Made by a program: the position numbers and the translations under genes. Shown piece by piece: positions 40,217 through 49,641 of a stretch of DNA of 59,567 bases. The notes beneath the pieces are model-generated. The model ran no database searches. It was not told where the DNA came from and saw only the letters and a program-made list of their open reading frames with translations. The DNA comes from Nitrospiria bacterium (GTDB lineage Bacteria; Nitrospirota; UBA9217). The stretch is taken from positions 1 to 59,567 of the forward strand of contig CAKKRC010000001.1 in the NCBI GenBank assembly GCA_919902495.1, in the 5' to 3' direction. Numbering within the stretch: position 1 is the first letter of the stretch; each line of letters begins with the position of its first letter.

Positions 40217-42463
40217 ATGAACACTAAAAAAACAATCCTGCTCGTATTACTTGCCGCAGCATTTATCGTTGCGTATTCGCCGGGGACAGGACTTGCAGTT
40301 CAGGGCACCCCCCTACCAGGCAACAAGATCGCCCAGTTCATTGATCCGCTGCCGGTGCTCAATGTTGCGCCCGGCGGTACCATGGAAACCGTTATTGCCG
40401 GCACCGGCGAGATCACGCTGAACATGCTGGAGTTCCGGTCTAAAATCCTGCCGTCCACCTTCGTTCCGGCAAATGGTCTGCCGTATACGGGCACCTGGGT
40501 CTTCGGCTACCGTCTCGGCCCGACATCTGCGCCGGCAGCTGCGGTCGACACCTACGTCGGTCCTGTTATCGTTGCGACACGTAACGTCCCCACCCAGATC
40601 AGGTATGTCAACAATCTCACCGCAAACAACATCGCCTGGAGAGATTGGACTGACCAGAGCCTGCACTCGGCATTTCACCAGGCAGTTGGCCAGCCGATGC
40701 CGATGGTCGGCGATATGATGCACTACATGGGTCCCGTTCTCGCTGTTCCGCATCTGCATGGCGGTGAAGACCCGGCCATCATCGATGGAGGCCCTGAGGC
40801 CTGGTTCGCGAGCAACGTGCCGGGGCCGGACACCATGACCACCTATCTCCCCCATGGTCCCGCCTACTATGCCGGGGTAGACGTGGCCGGTGCCGGTGCC
40901 AATCCGCCTGCGCTTAACGAAGCCATCTACCGCTATCCTAACACCCAGGAGGCGGCGCCGCTCTGGTTCCACGATCATCTGCTCGGCGGCACCCGGCTCA
41001 ACGCGACCTTTGCAGGCCTTGCAGGCGCCTATCCTCTTATTGACCCGAGCCTCAGCTTGCCAGCCGGCCTGGACCCTGTTGGATTGGGGGGCAGGCACCT
41101 GGTTCCCCTGGTCATTCAGGACCGCATGTTCGATACCAACGGCCAACTCTTCTTCCCCAATATCGGCATCAACCCGGAGCATCCGTACTGGGTACCGGAG
41201 TTCGTTGGTAACGCCATCGTGGTGAACGGCAAGGCCTGGCCCTATCTGAACGTTGACCGGCAGCGCTATCGCTTCTTCCTCATCAACGGCTCCAATTCCC
41301 GGCCCTATGACATGTTCCTGCAGGACCAGACCACCGGGATCAAGGGCCCGCGCATGTGGGTGATCGCCACGGACGGCGGCTATTTGGACGCGCCGGTCCT
41401 TATCGACCCGAACGCCACAGGGGCACAGACAAAGGCAGGCGTACAGAAGAAACTGATGATGATGCCGGGCGAGCGGTACGAGATGATCATGGACTTCGCC
41501 GATCCTGTGTGGCTCAATGCCATAACCGCGGCCTACACGGCAATGGGAATGGCGGTTCCGAAACCCATTAACCTCATCCTGCGCAACACTGCACCTACGG
41601 TCAATGGCAACCCCAATACAAAGACCGAAGGCCGGATCATGCAGTTCCGCGTCTCGGCCAATGCGCCTGTCGACACCAGCTATAATCCGGACCCGGCACA
41701 ACCAGGTGGTGGTCTGCCACTGAGACCGGCAATGGTACGTCTGGCAGACCCCGTCCTGGGTACGCTTGCTGCCGGCGTAACCCCCAACCTAACCCGCGAG
41801 TTTACCCTCAATGAGGTTCCCGGCCTCGGCGGACCGCTTGAAGCCTTGGTCAACAACTCCAAGTGGAACGGGCTGCGCTCGGACGGCACGACCTCGATAC
41901 CGGGTTCAACCTACGTGCTCGGCAATTACCTTACGGAGCTGCCCGTCGAGGGTCAGACCGAGGTCTGGGAGATTATCAACACGACCATGGATTCGCACCC
42001 CATACACCTGCACGGCCTGCAGTTCCAGCTCATAAACCGGCAGGCGTTTGACATGGCGGCCTTTATGATGGCCTACAACGCTGCCTTCCCGGGTGGCGTT
42101 TACATCCCGGGCTACGGACCGCCGCTCGACTACTTTACGGGCAACCCGAGAGCTCTGGGCGGCAACCCCGACCCAGCGCTGTTAGGAGCAGCTCTGCCTC
42201 CATTGTCCTTTGAGGCTGGCTGGAAGGATACGGTCATTATGCACCCCGGAGAGGTAACGCGCATCGCGGTACGCATCGCGCCCCAGGATAAGGCTATCGG
42301 CGCTGCCGATCTCTTCTGGAGCTACGCGCCCAACGCGTTGAATGGCGCGTATGTCTGGCATTGCCACATCACCGACCATGAGGACAACGAGATGATGCGG
42401 CCCATCCAGTTCCTGCCGAACGAGACCGTTATCAGGACATACGTCCAGGGAGTCGACTACTGA
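40217..42463 (+). CDS. Exported multicopper oxidase (CotA/bilirubin-oxidase-like)
   Basis: 748 residues with a Sec signal peptide (hydrophobic 6-22). All four copper-binding segments are visible: PHLHGGEDP, LWFHDHLLGG, HPIHLHGLQFQL and YVWHCHITDHEDNEMM; the last holds the type 1 Cys and an axial Met. It couples oxidation of a metal or organic substrate to reduction of oxygen to water in the periplasm. At 748 residues it is longer than CotA (about 510), with long Pro/Ala-rich loops. GGAGG lies 9 nt before the ATG. A strong terminator follows. Confidence 0.92.
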   Translation: MNTKKTILLVLLAAAFIVAYSPGTGLAVQGTPLPGNKIAQFIDPLPVLNVAPGGTMETVIAGTGEITLNMLEFRSKILPSTFVPANGLPYTGTWVFGYRLGPTSAPAAAVDTYVGPVIVATRNVPTQIRYVNNLTANNIAWRDWTDQSLHSAFHQAVGQPMPMVGDMMHYMGPVLAVPHLHGGEDPAIIDGGPEAWFASNVPGPDTMTTYLPHGPAYYAGVDVAGAGANPPALNEAIYRYPNTQEAAPLWFHDHLLGGTRLNATFAGLAGAYPLIDPSLSLPAGLDPVGLGGRHLVPLVIQDRMFDTNGQLFFPNIGINPEHPYWVPEFVGNAIVVNGKAWPYLNVDRQRYRFFLINGSNSRPYDMFLQDQTTGIKGPRMWVIATDGGYLDAPVLIDPNATGAQTKAGVQKKLMMMPGERYEMIMDFADPVWLNAITAAYTAMGMAVPKPINLILRNTAPTVNGNPNTKTEGRIMQFRVSANAPVDTSYNPDPAQPGGGLPLRPAMVRLADPVLGTLAAGVTPNLTREFTLNEVPGLGGPLEALVNNSKWNGLRSDGTTSIPGSTYVLGNYLTELPVEGQTEVWEIINTTMDSHPIHLHGLQFQLINRQAFDMAAFMMAYNAAFPGGVYIPGYGPPLDYFTGNPRALGGNPDPALLGAALPPLSFEAGWKDTVIMHPGEVTRIAVRIAPQDKAIGAADLFWSYAPNALNGAYVWHCHITDHEDNEMMRPIQFLPNETVIRTYVQGVDY

Positions 42464-42483
42464 GACGGCAAAAGATTCGACAA

Positions 42484-42512
42484 GGGCCGCCGAACGGCGG
42501 CCCCTTTTTTTT
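42484..42512 (+). terminator. Rho-independent terminator after multicopper oxidase 1
   Basis: GGGCCGCC/GGCGGCCC with a GAAC loop (42484-42503), then C and eight T. Confidence 0.92.
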
Positions 42513-42563
42513 AAGATCTATGCAGATGAGAACAAGAGGTAATAGAAAGGTATCAAAAAAGAC

Positions 42564-42962
42564 ATGAAGTGCTCCATTTCGGTCATTCTTGGCGTAATAT
42601 TGATTTGTTCTGTCGGTTTTGCCGGTGAGAAGGGCCGCATCGAGAAAAACAAGCCGGCAATTGCTGAAGAAGCCGGGGCCATCGCGGGAGCTCCCGCAGC
42701 ATTACGCCTCAAGATCGTCCGGAATGGATTTCAATTGAGCTGGACGTTGTCTCCTCATGATCCCGGAACAGTGACAGGATATGAAATTGTCCGTTCAGAT
42801 AGGTTCAGCGGCCCCTATGGTCCCGTTGCTATGGTGGAGAAGGGAACGCCTCAATAAGTTGATGTGACGGCATTACCGGACATTATTTGTTTTTTCAAAG
42901 GAAGAGCGGTTGCCGGTAAGGTTTATTCGCCATTTTCAAACACGGTCACCGGAGAAAGATAA
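42564..42962 (+). pseudogene. Exported fibronectin-III-like protein interrupted by a stop codon
   Basis: A signal peptide (MKCSISVILGVILICSVGFA) leads to a single FN3-like domain: GFQLSWTLSPHDPGTVTGYE, IVRSDRFSGPYG. TAA at 42855-42857 interrupts it after KGTPQ. Without any frame change the following codons continue the same domain (VDVTALPD, FFKGRAVAGKVYSPFSNTVT) to a stop at 42960-42962, 133 codons in total. It looks like a recent nonsense mutation, though a base-call error is possible. It lies between the two multicopper oxidase genes. Confidence 0.75.
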
Positions 42963-43007
42963 TTTTCGGGTCGAACTATCGTGGTTAGAGCGAAAGGAGG
43001 CATCGTC

Positions 43008-44540
43008 ATGAAAAAGCTCACCAGACGGGAGTTCCTGAAGCGCATATCGCTCGGCGCGGCGGGCGGCTATCTTGCCCTGAAGGCGCCGCCGTCGTACGCC
43101 CGGATGGTGGGCGGCGGAGGAGGCGGCATGGGCGGGGGAGGGATGGGCGGGACCACGACCACGAGCGTCATCGATCCGCCGCCGGGCGCTGCCTTCGCTG
43201 ACCCCGCGGAGATGCGGAACTTCAGCTCCGTGCCCGGCATCGTTGAAGTGGACCTGCAGGCAAGGCCGGCGTGGGTCAACATCAACGGCACCCTGGCGAA
43301 CCTCATGACGTACAACGGCGCCTATCCCGCGCCGACGATCCGCGTGAAGCAGGGGGACGTCCTGAAGGTCCATTTCAATAACTCCTTGCCCATGATGGGC
43401 AAGAACATCCTGGATCACGAGCGCGAAATGACGAATCTGCATACCCACGGCCTTCATGTTTCACCGTCCGGAAACGCGGACAACTCCATGCTTATGTTCA
43501 TGTCCGGCGATACCTTTGATTATGAGTTCGACCTGATGCATCAATACCCCGGTACGCTCAATTTTTACCATCCGCACCATCACGGCACGGTTGCCGAGCA
43601 GTACTGGGGAGGGATGGCGGGCGCGCTCATCGTGGACGACGACATCTCCGCTCTTTCCGGTTACGAAACGCACCTCCTTATCCTCAAGGACATCACCCTG
43701 AGCGGATCAGCGCCCGAGCCGTATACCTCGATGATGGATTATATGCACGGCAAGGAAGGCGACATCGTCATGGTGAACGGGCAGGTGAATCCGTTACTGC
43801 CAATAAGGCCGGGCCAGGTGCAGCGCTGGAGGGTCCTGAACGCGAGCAACGCCCGTTTCTACAAACTGAGCCTGGAAGGCCATGCCCTTCAGATCATCGG
43901 GACCGAAGGCGGGCTCCTGAAAAATCCCTATCCCGTATCGTCCATCCTGCTCTCACCCGGCGAGCGTCTGGACATCCTCGTGAAGGCGAGCCAGACAAAA
44001 AAGAACTATAGGCTCCTCTCGCTCCCGTACAGCCGCCAGGGAAATATGGGTGGTCAGCAGGTGACGCTCATGACCCTGAGCAATACAGGTTCTCCGGTCA
44101 ATGACGCCATCCCTTCGCTCATCAACCCCGAGTCTGTGCGCATCCGCCCGCAGATCGCGAAGACCGAGCGGATGACGCTGTCCATGGGACAGGGCAAAGG
44201 GTATATCAACGGCATCTCCTTTACCATGGAAAATTACTATGCTATCCAATCCCATCTGGGGACGTACGAGGTCTGGGAAATCGTGAACCAGAGCGGTATG
44301 GACCACCCGTTCCATCAGCACGTGAACCCGTGTCAGGTTCTGTCCATTACCGGCGGCGACGCGTCCTACGCGTCGTTTTTGACCAAGGCGCCGGCATGGA
44401 AGGACGTGGTGATCGTGCCGAAATGGGGGAGCGTGAAGATGCTCGTTCCGGTCATGGATTATCCCGGAATGGCCATGTTCCACTGCCACATCATTGAGCA
44501 CGAGGACATCGGCATGATGGGAGTCTGGGACATCATGTGA
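43008..44540 (+). CDS. Tat-exported multicopper oxidase
   Basis: 510 residues with a Tat-type signal (TRREFLKRISLG) followed by a Gly/Met-rich stretch (MVGGGGGGMGGGGMGG). The copper sites are complete: TNLHTHGLHVS, YHPHHHGTVAEQYW, HPFHQHVNP and MFHCHIIEHEDIGMM. It is probably a copper or metal oxidase that folds with its cofactor before export, distinct in size and route from the oxidase at 40217. AAAGGAGG lies seven bases before the ATG. A terminator follows at 44628. Confidence 0.93.
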   Translation: MKKLTRREFLKRISLGAAGGYLALKAPPSYARMVGGGGGGMGGGGMGGTTTTSVIDPPPGAAFADPAEMRNFSSVPGIVEVDLQARPAWVNINGTLANLMTYNGAYPAPTIRVKQGDVLKVHFNNSLPMMGKNILDHEREMTNLHTHGLHVSPSGNADNSMLMFMSGDTFDYEFDLMHQYPGTLNFYHPHHHGTVAEQYWGGMAGALIVDDDISALSGYETHLLILKDITLSGSAPEPYTSMMDYMHGKEGDIVMVNGQVNPLLPIRPGQVQRWRVLNASNARFYKLSLEGHALQIIGTEGGLLKNPYPVSSILLSPGERLDILVKASQTKKNYRLLSLPYSRQGNMGGQQVTLMTLSNTGSPVNDAIPSLINPESVRIRPQIAKTERMTLSMGQGKGYINGISFTMENYYAIQSHLGTYEVWEIVNQSGMDHPFHQHVNPCQVLSITGGDASYASFLTKAPAWKDVVIVPKWGSVKMLVPVMDYPGMAMFHCHIIEHEDIGMMGVWDIM

Positions 44541-44627
44541 CGCTCCTGTTGCGTCTGCGTTATCGCGCGGATCGACCGGCCGCGAACAAACTATCACGAA
44601 AGAGACAACAATTCAGCGCAATTCAAG

Positions 44628-44652
44628 AGAGCGGAAGACCGCTCTTTTTTTG
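44628..44652 (+). terminator. Rho-independent terminator after multicopper oxidase 2
   Basis: AGAGCGG/CCGCTCT with a 4-nt loop (44628-44645), followed by seven or more T. Confidence 0.85.
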
Positions 44653-44790
44653 CCTCTGCAGGACGTATTGTGCGTACTCGATGTGCTCCTGTCGACCGGC
44701 CCTTATGACGGATAGTCGGAACCCTGTCCACGGGAGAAAGAAACTCGCTGAACCGTTTCACCAACGGCATGACGCTCAAGGCAGGCCTAT

Positions 44791-44819
44791 TTGCTCCTGA
44801 TGCGGCTTTGTGCTATTAT
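44791..44819 (+). promoter_or_regulatory. Sigma-70-like promoter of the first nosL gene
   Basis: TTGCTC (44791-44796) and TATTAT (44814-44819) are separated by 17 nt, about 74 nt before the start codon. Confidence 0.5.
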
Positions 44820-44892
44820 GAAACATTGCACCAGGAGGGTATCTCATCGTCCATTTTGGAGAAACAACATTCGACAGCAGGAGGGATTTGCC

Positions 44893-45408
44893 ATGAGAAG
44901 AGCAGGAATCATAACGGTACTGATGCTGTTTATTGCCACATTGACCGTCTTTGCCCAGGGCGACGATATCAAACTGTCGCCTTCGTGCAAATATTGCGGC
45001 ATGGACCGGGAGAAGTTCGGCCACAGCAGGATGCTTGTCGAATACGATGACGGTACGTCCGTAGGCACCTGCAGCATCCACTGCGTTGCCGTGGAGCTGG
45101 CCTTGTCCATTGACAAGACTCCGAAAGCGCTCATGGTCGGCGATGTTCTGACGAAAAGACTTATTGATGCTGAAAAATCGGTGTGGGTCATCGGTGGAAG
45201 CAAAATGGGTGTCATGACCAGCCGGCCTAAATGGGCATTTGAAAAAAAGGAAGATGCAGACAAGTTTATCAAGGAGAACGGTGGGGCGCTCTCGTCCTTC
45301 GATGAGGCGATAAAATTGGCCTATGAGGACATGTATCAGGACACGAAGATGATCCGGGAACGGAGAGCGATGAAGAAAAAGACCGGCATGGAGCACATGC
45401 ACAAGTAA
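44893..45408 (+). CDS. NosL-family protein 1
   Basis: 171 residues with a signal peptide (7-20). The NosL-type metal motif SCKYCGM is followed by EYDDGTSVGTCSIHC and AEKSVWVIGGSKMGVMTSRP. NosL binds Cu(I) and helps copper delivery to nitrous-oxide reductase, but no nosZ is here, so copper supply to the multicopper oxidases or another enzyme is a guess. AGGAGG lies eight bases before the ATG. A Met/His-rich tail (MEHMHK) could also bind copper. Confidence 0.85.
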   Translation: MRRAGIITVLMLFIATLTVFAQGDDIKLSPSCKYCGMDREKFGHSRMLVEYDDGTSVGTCSIHCVAVELALSIDKTPKALMVGDVLTKRLIDAEKSVWVIGGSKMGVMTSRPKWAFEKKEDADKFIKENGGALSSFDEAIKLAYEDMYQDTKMIRERRAMKKKTGMEHMHK

Positions 45409-45451
45409 GGATGTAACAGGCAGTTACAAAGAATCTCTTGCAGATTAATCT

Positions 45452-45522
45452 GTCATCCCCGTGAAAACGGGGATCCATTTGCTGTTTGAAGAGACTGGAT
45501 TCCCGCCTGCGCGAGAATGACG
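45452..45522. repeat. Palindromic GTCAT...ATGAC repeat
   Basis: GTCATCCCCG/CGGGGAT and ATTCCCG/CGCGAGAATGAC form a nested inverted repeat between the two nosL genes. It is of the dispersed REP-like type seen in many proteobacterial genomes. Confidence 0.65.
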
Positions 45523-45581
45523 GAAAAGGTAGAGAAACTAATATTCAATTGACCGTTTATGAACTCAGGGGAGGATGACGG

Positions 45582-46058
45582 GTGAGGCAGATAGCGATTA
45601 TCGCGGCGGTGGTCTGGGGCCTGGGCTTCAGCCACGCTGACGCCGCGGAAACAAAATTCACCAAGCCCGCGGAGCGGGACAAGTGCCCGGTCTGCGGCAT
45701 GTTCGTCGCCAAGTATCCCGACTGGGTTGCCCAGGTCGTGTTCAAGGACGGATCATATGTGGTGTTCGACGGCCCCAAGGACCTTTTTAAGTTCATCCTT
45801 GATCTGAAAAACTACGCTCCGGGAAAGGGGCAGAAGGACGTTGACGCGGTCTTTGTGAGCGATTATTATGCCGTCAGTCCGATCGACGGCCGCAAGGCGT
45901 TCTATGTGCTCGGGAGCGATGTCTTCGGCCCGATGGGGCGGGAACTGGTCCCCTTCGCGAAAGAGGCCGATGCGCGGGAGTTCCTGAAGGACCACCGCGG
46001 CAGGAAGATACTCCGGTTCGACGAGATCACTGCAGACGTCTTGAAACCGCTTGATTAA
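45582..46058 (+). CDS. NosL-family protein 2
   Basis: 158 residues, signal peptide (cleavage near ADA), metal motif KCPVCGMFVAKYP and VVFDGPKDLFKFI. It starts with GTG, with GGGAGGA about 5-6 nt upstream. It is likely a periplasmic Cu(I) chaperone. Together with NosL 1 and the ABC genes at 46625-48438 it forms a copper or enzyme-maturation block; the client is unknown. Confidence 0.85.
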   Translation: MRQIAIIAAVVWGLGFSHADAAETKFTKPAERDKCPVCGMFVAKYPDWVAQVVFKDGSYVVFDGPKDLFKFILDLKNYAPGKGQKDVDAVFVSDYYAVSPIDGRKAFYVLGSDVFGPMGRELVPFAKEADAREFLKDHRGRKILRFDEITADVLKPLD

Positions 46059-46106
46059 TAAATGCAGGATCATTCGTAATAAAGTTGAAAAGACACTGCG
46101 AACAGC

Positions 46107-46270
46107 TATCTCTCGCAAAGCCGCAAAGACGCAAAGTAAGACAAATCTCCACTGGACGGTTGATGTAAAAAACAGAGCTTGATTTAAATTCTTTTCGTCC
46201 AGATACTATGGCTTTTTTTAACTTCTGTTGTTGCTTTACTTTGCGCCTTTGCGTCTTTGCGAGAAAATGG
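46107..46270. repeat. Inverted pair of CGCAAAG-word arms
   Basis: The left arm (46107-46141) with CGCAAAGC/CGCAAAGA words faces the right arm (46232-46270) with TTTGCGCC/TTTGCGTC. The same word family as at 12511-12623. No gene in the spacer. Confidence 0.75.
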
Positions 46271-46328
46271 TTTTTGTTGAGGAATCGCTGTGTTTTATCC
46301 ATGCATCGCAAATAATGCGCTTTATAAA

Positions 46329-46622
46329 ATGAGAAAATCCACCCTGTTCTTCATGTCCATCGCCGTCCAGTCGGTCCTTCTGCTCGGCGCGTTCACCCAT
46401 GCGGCGTACCAGCGCGGGCGCGATGCGTCGATCCTCGGGGAAACGGTCGCGTTGGTGAAGCGTCTCGACCTGACCGATCTCTGCCTCTTTACCGAGGCCC
46501 GGTACACCCGCCATCCCACGCAGGCGGATCTCCACTCGCCGTTCCAGGACCATCCGATGTCGCTGGAGCATTTTCCCTCGGGGTCGCTTTTAGCACCCCG
46601 GAAAGGCATCGGGTACCGATAA
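46329..46622 (+). CDS. Small membrane or exported protein upstream of ABC genes
   Basis: 97 residues, not recognised. One hydrophobic segment (residues 5-22, LFFMSIAVQSVLLLGAF) is a signal anchor; the rest is short and soluble, with LTDLCLFTEARYTRHPTQAD and FQDHPMSLEHFPSGSL. It ends two bases before the permease start, so it is likely part of that operon and perhaps an accessory subunit. The start is uncertain; the frame is open from 46290. Confidence 0.6.
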   Translation: MRKSTLFFMSIAVQSVLLLGAFTHAAYQRGRDASILGETVALVKRLDLTDLCLFTEARYTRHPTQADLHSPFQDHPMSLEHFPSGSLLAPRKGIGYR

Positions 46623-46624
46623 CC

Positions 46625-47761
46625 ATGGGCAACTGGTTCGAACGGCAGCGGAACATCATCGACTTTACCCTTTCCTCCCTGGTCCGCAGAAAAGGAAAGA
46701 ATCTCGCCCTCCTGCTGGTGTACACCCTTCTGGTGTTCCTGCTCGCGTCGGTCATGTTCTTTACCCACGCCCTCCGCAAGGAGGCGTCCCTCGTTCTTCA
46801 GGGAGCGCCCGAGATGGTCGTCCAGAGGATGGCGGCTGGACGCCACGAGCTGGTGCCGCGCCGTTACCTCGGCATGATCAAGGGGATAAAGGGCGTGAGC
46901 GGCGCGCGGGGAAGGCTCTGGGGGTATTATTTCGATCCCGTCATGAGCGCGAATTACACGATGGTGGTTCCCGAGGACCATCCCCTCGGCGCGGGGAGCA
47001 TATCCATCGGCCAGGGCATATCCCGCTCCCGTCTCGCACGGGTCGGAGATTTTATCCCATTCCGGCGATACGACGGGACACCGATGGTGCTGACCGTCAG
47101 GGAAGTGCTCACGACAGGTTCGGAGCTGGTCTCCTCTGACCTCATCCTTGTATCGGAAGGGGACTTCCGGAAGCTCTTCGGCATGGCACCGGACCTGTAT
47201 ACCGACATCGTCCTGTCCGTGCGGAACGCCAAAGAGGTCGCCACCGCAGCGCAGAAGGTCCAGAAGCTCCTGCCCGACACACGGCCGATCATGAAGAGCG
47301 AGATCTTACGGACCTACGACACCATCTTCGACTGGCGGAGCGGCATCATCGTGGTCATCCTGTCCTCGGCGGTGCTGGCCTTCATCATCTTCGCCTGGGA
47401 CAAGGCGTCGGGCCTTTCGGCTGAGGAGCGGAAGGAGATCGGCATCCTGAAGGCCATCGGGTGGGAGACCTCCGATGTCCTGCTCATGAAGTTCTGGGAA
47501 GGGGCGGCTGTGTCCCTGTCCTCATTCCTGGCGGGGGTCCTGTTTGCCTACATACATGTTTTCTTCACACCGGTGATGCTGTTCGAACCGGTGCTCAAGG
47601 GATGGTCCACGCTCTACCCCTCGTTCAAGCTCGTCCCGTTCATCAGCCCTTACCAGGTCGCGATGCTGTTCTTCCTCACCGTGGTCCCCTACACGGTGGC
47701 GACCATCGTCCCTTCATGGCGCGCGGCGACCATAGACCCCGATTCGGTGATGCGGTCATGA
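46625..47761 (+). CDS. FtsX/MacB-type ABC transporter permease
   Basis: 378 residues. The N-terminal TM (23-45) is followed by a large extracytoplasmic domain (MacB periplasmic-like, residues 50-230) and three TM segments (about 240-260, 295-320, 345-365), as in FtsX-like permeases. AWDKASGLSAEERKEIGILKAIGW is the family coupling segment. It should work with the ATPase encoded next, whose start overlaps its stop (ATGA). Substrate unknown; the NosL neighbours suggest a role in metalloenzyme maturation. Confidence 0.85.
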   Translation: MGNWFERQRNIIDFTLSSLVRRKGKNLALLLVYTLLVFLLASVMFFTHALRKEASLVLQGAPEMVVQRMAAGRHELVPRRYLGMIKGIKGVSGARGRLWGYYFDPVMSANYTMVVPEDHPLGAGSISIGQGISRSRLARVGDFIPFRRYDGTPMVLTVREVLTTGSELVSSDLILVSEGDFRKLFGMAPDLYTDIVLSVRNAKEVATAAQKVQKLLPDTRPIMKSEILRTYDTIFDWRSGIIVVILSSAVLAFIIFAWDKASGLSAEERKEIGILKAIGWETSDVLLMKFWEGAAVSLSSFLAGVLFAYIHVFFTPVMLFEPVLKGWSTLYPSFKLVPFISPYQVAMLFFLTVVPYTVATIVPSWRAATIDPDSVMRS

Positions 47762-48438
47762 TCGAGCTCAGGGACATACGGAAGGTCTTCAACGAGGGGA
47801 AGCCCCATGCGCTCACGGCGGTTGACGGGGTAAGTCTCATCCTCGATGCCCGCGCCGTGACCGTCCTGCAGGGGCCGAGTGGATCGGGCAAGACGACGCT
47901 TCTCTCCCTGGTGGGATGCATGGCGCGGCCCACCGAGGGGAGGATCATGCTGGAAGACCGGGAGATCACCAGCCTGCCGGAGCGGTTCCTGACGGACGTC
48001 CGCCGCAGGACCTTCGGGTTCATCTTCCAGCAGTTCAACCTGGTCAAGGGGATCTCCGCTCTGGAGAACGTCATGCTTCCCGCATACCCGCTGGGCGAGC
48101 GCCATGCCTCACTGAAAAAACGGGCCCGCGGCCTCCTCGATCTGTTCGGCATCCTGCCCCGGGAGTCATCCAGGGCCGAGTGGCTGTCCGGAGGCGAGGC
48201 CCAGCGAACGGCCATCTGCCGGGCGCTGATCAACGACCCGAAGATCATCATCGCCGACGAGCCGACGGCCCACCTTGATACAAAGCTCTCGCGGGAGTTC
48301 ATGGACATCGTAGGCCGGCTCAAGGCGGAGCAGAAGACCGTGATCATCGCGAGCCACGATCCGCTGGTATATGGATCATCGGTGGTGGACCGCGTCATCA
48401 CGATGCGTGACGGCAAGATCGAGGCCGCAGGCCGATGA
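47758..48438 (+). CDS. ABC transporter ATP-binding protein
   Basis: 226 residues. Walker A GPSGSGKTTLLSLVG, Q-loop FGFIFQQFNL, signature LSGGEAQRTAICRAL, Walker B IIIADEPTAHLD and H-loop IIASHD are intact, of the LolD/MacB type. It pairs with the FtsX-like permease upstream and overlaps the membrane-protein gene downstream by four bases. Confidence 0.93.
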   Translation: MIELRDIRKVFNEGKPHALTAVDGVSLILDARAVTVLQGPSGSGKTTLLSLVGCMARPTEGRIMLEDREITSLPERFLTDVRRRTFGFIFQQFNLVKGISALENVMLPAYPLGERHASLKKRARGLLDLFGILPRESSRAEWLSGGEAQRTAICRALINDPKIIIADEPTAHLDTKLSREFMDIVGRLKAEQKTVIIASHDPLVYGSSVVDRVITMRDGKIEAAGR

Positions 48439-49427
48439 TCCTGCATCCCGCGATCATCGCGCTCCTGGTGGCATCCATCCTTATCGCCGCGCTGGTCCTG
48501 TACGCGTTCTGGTACGGCGTAAAGATCCTCCGTTCCTGGGACCTCCGGAGCGGCAGCAGCCTGCAGCTGGAACTCGAACGCCGGACCTACCTCATATCCA
48601 CGGTCCTTGCCTATGTCTTCGGCTTCCAGATTGCTTCCCTCTTTCTCCTCATCTATACGGCGGACAGCCTCAGCACGCTCTTTACCGGGGCCATGTGCGC
48701 CGCCGGGACCTTTAACGTCAATGCCTACGGCTATCCGCTATTGGTCTTAAAGCTCATAAACTTCCTTCTGGCCGGGCTGTGGCTTATCGTGAATTATGCC
48801 GACAACCAGGCATACGACTACCCGCTCATCAGGAAAAAGTACGCCTTGCTCCTGCTCCTCGGCCCGTTCATTGTGCTGGAGACGTTCCTCCAGGCCCGGT
48901 ATTTCCTCGGTATGAGGCCTGACGTGATCACGTCCTGCTGCGGGAGTCTCTTCAGCGTCAACTCGTCCGGAGTGGCAGCTGACCTCGCCAGCCTTCCGGC
49001 CGTCCCCCTGCAGTACGCCTTCACCGCGATCATGGCGGCAGCGATCGCGCTCGGTGTTGCCGTTGCGGTGACGGGAAGGGGAGGATACGCACTCTTCGTC
49101 GCGGCGGGAATGGCGTTCATCATAGGGATAGCTTCCCTGATCTCCTTTATTTCTCCCGCGGTCTACGAACTTCCCACCCATCATTGCCCATTTTGCGTCC
49201 TCCAGAAAGAGTATGGCTACATAGGGTATCTTTTTTATGCTGCTCTGCTTGGGGGGGCGGTCACCGGGATGGGGGCGGGGGGCCTGAATCCGTTTCGGTC
49301 CGTTCCCAGCCTGGTCGTCATTATCCCCTCCCTGCAAAGAAAACTGGCCTTTATTTCCATTCTCTTCCATATATTCACCTCTCTGCTTACCTTGGCAGCA
49401 GTCTTTCGATCGAACCTCCGCTGGTAA
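48435..49427 (+). CDS. Polytopic membrane protein of the ABC/NosL block
   Basis: 330 residues with about eight hydrophobic segments. Two Cys-containing spots could bind copper or form disulfides: TSCCGSLFSV (about 158-167) and HHCPFCVLQKEYGY (about 249-262). I do not recognise the family. It is translationally coupled to the ABC ATPase, so it probably acts with that system, possibly in metal or thiol handling; this is inference. Confidence 0.75.
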   Translation: MILHPAIIALLVASILIAALVLYAFWYGVKILRSWDLRSGSSLQLELERRTYLISTVLAYVFGFQIASLFLLIYTADSLSTLFTGAMCAAGTFNVNAYGYPLLVLKLINFLLAGLWLIVNYADNQAYDYPLIRKKYALLLLLGPFIVLETFLQARYFLGMRPDVITSCCGSLFSVNSSGVAADLASLPAVPLQYAFTAIMAAAIALGVAVAVTGRGGYALFVAAGMAFIIGIASLISFISPAVYELPTHHCPFCVLQKEYGYIGYLFYAALLGGAVTGMGAGGLNPFRSVPSLVVIIPSLQRKLAFISILFHIFTSLLTLAAVFRSNLRW

Positions 49428-49641
49428 TCAAGGTCGTTTCTCTCATCCTAATGTCTGCGTATTGAGTGTCAGTCTGTTTCGAAAGTTCACACTTAGCCTT
49501 TTGAAGCAGATGAGTGTGGAAATTTGTAACAAAATGTGATACATTCCATCCATTCAAACATGGTTTGTCAGTTTTACCGGATCTGAACGCTCACGTAACC
49601 CGGTTTGTGCAGAAAGGTTACATGAAATGGGAGGAATCACC

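Noticed and set aside
40313-41701. 462-codon open frame opposite multicopper oxidase 1
   Set aside because: The copper motifs and signal peptide are on the plus strand; the opposite frame is His/Arg/Val-rich noise.
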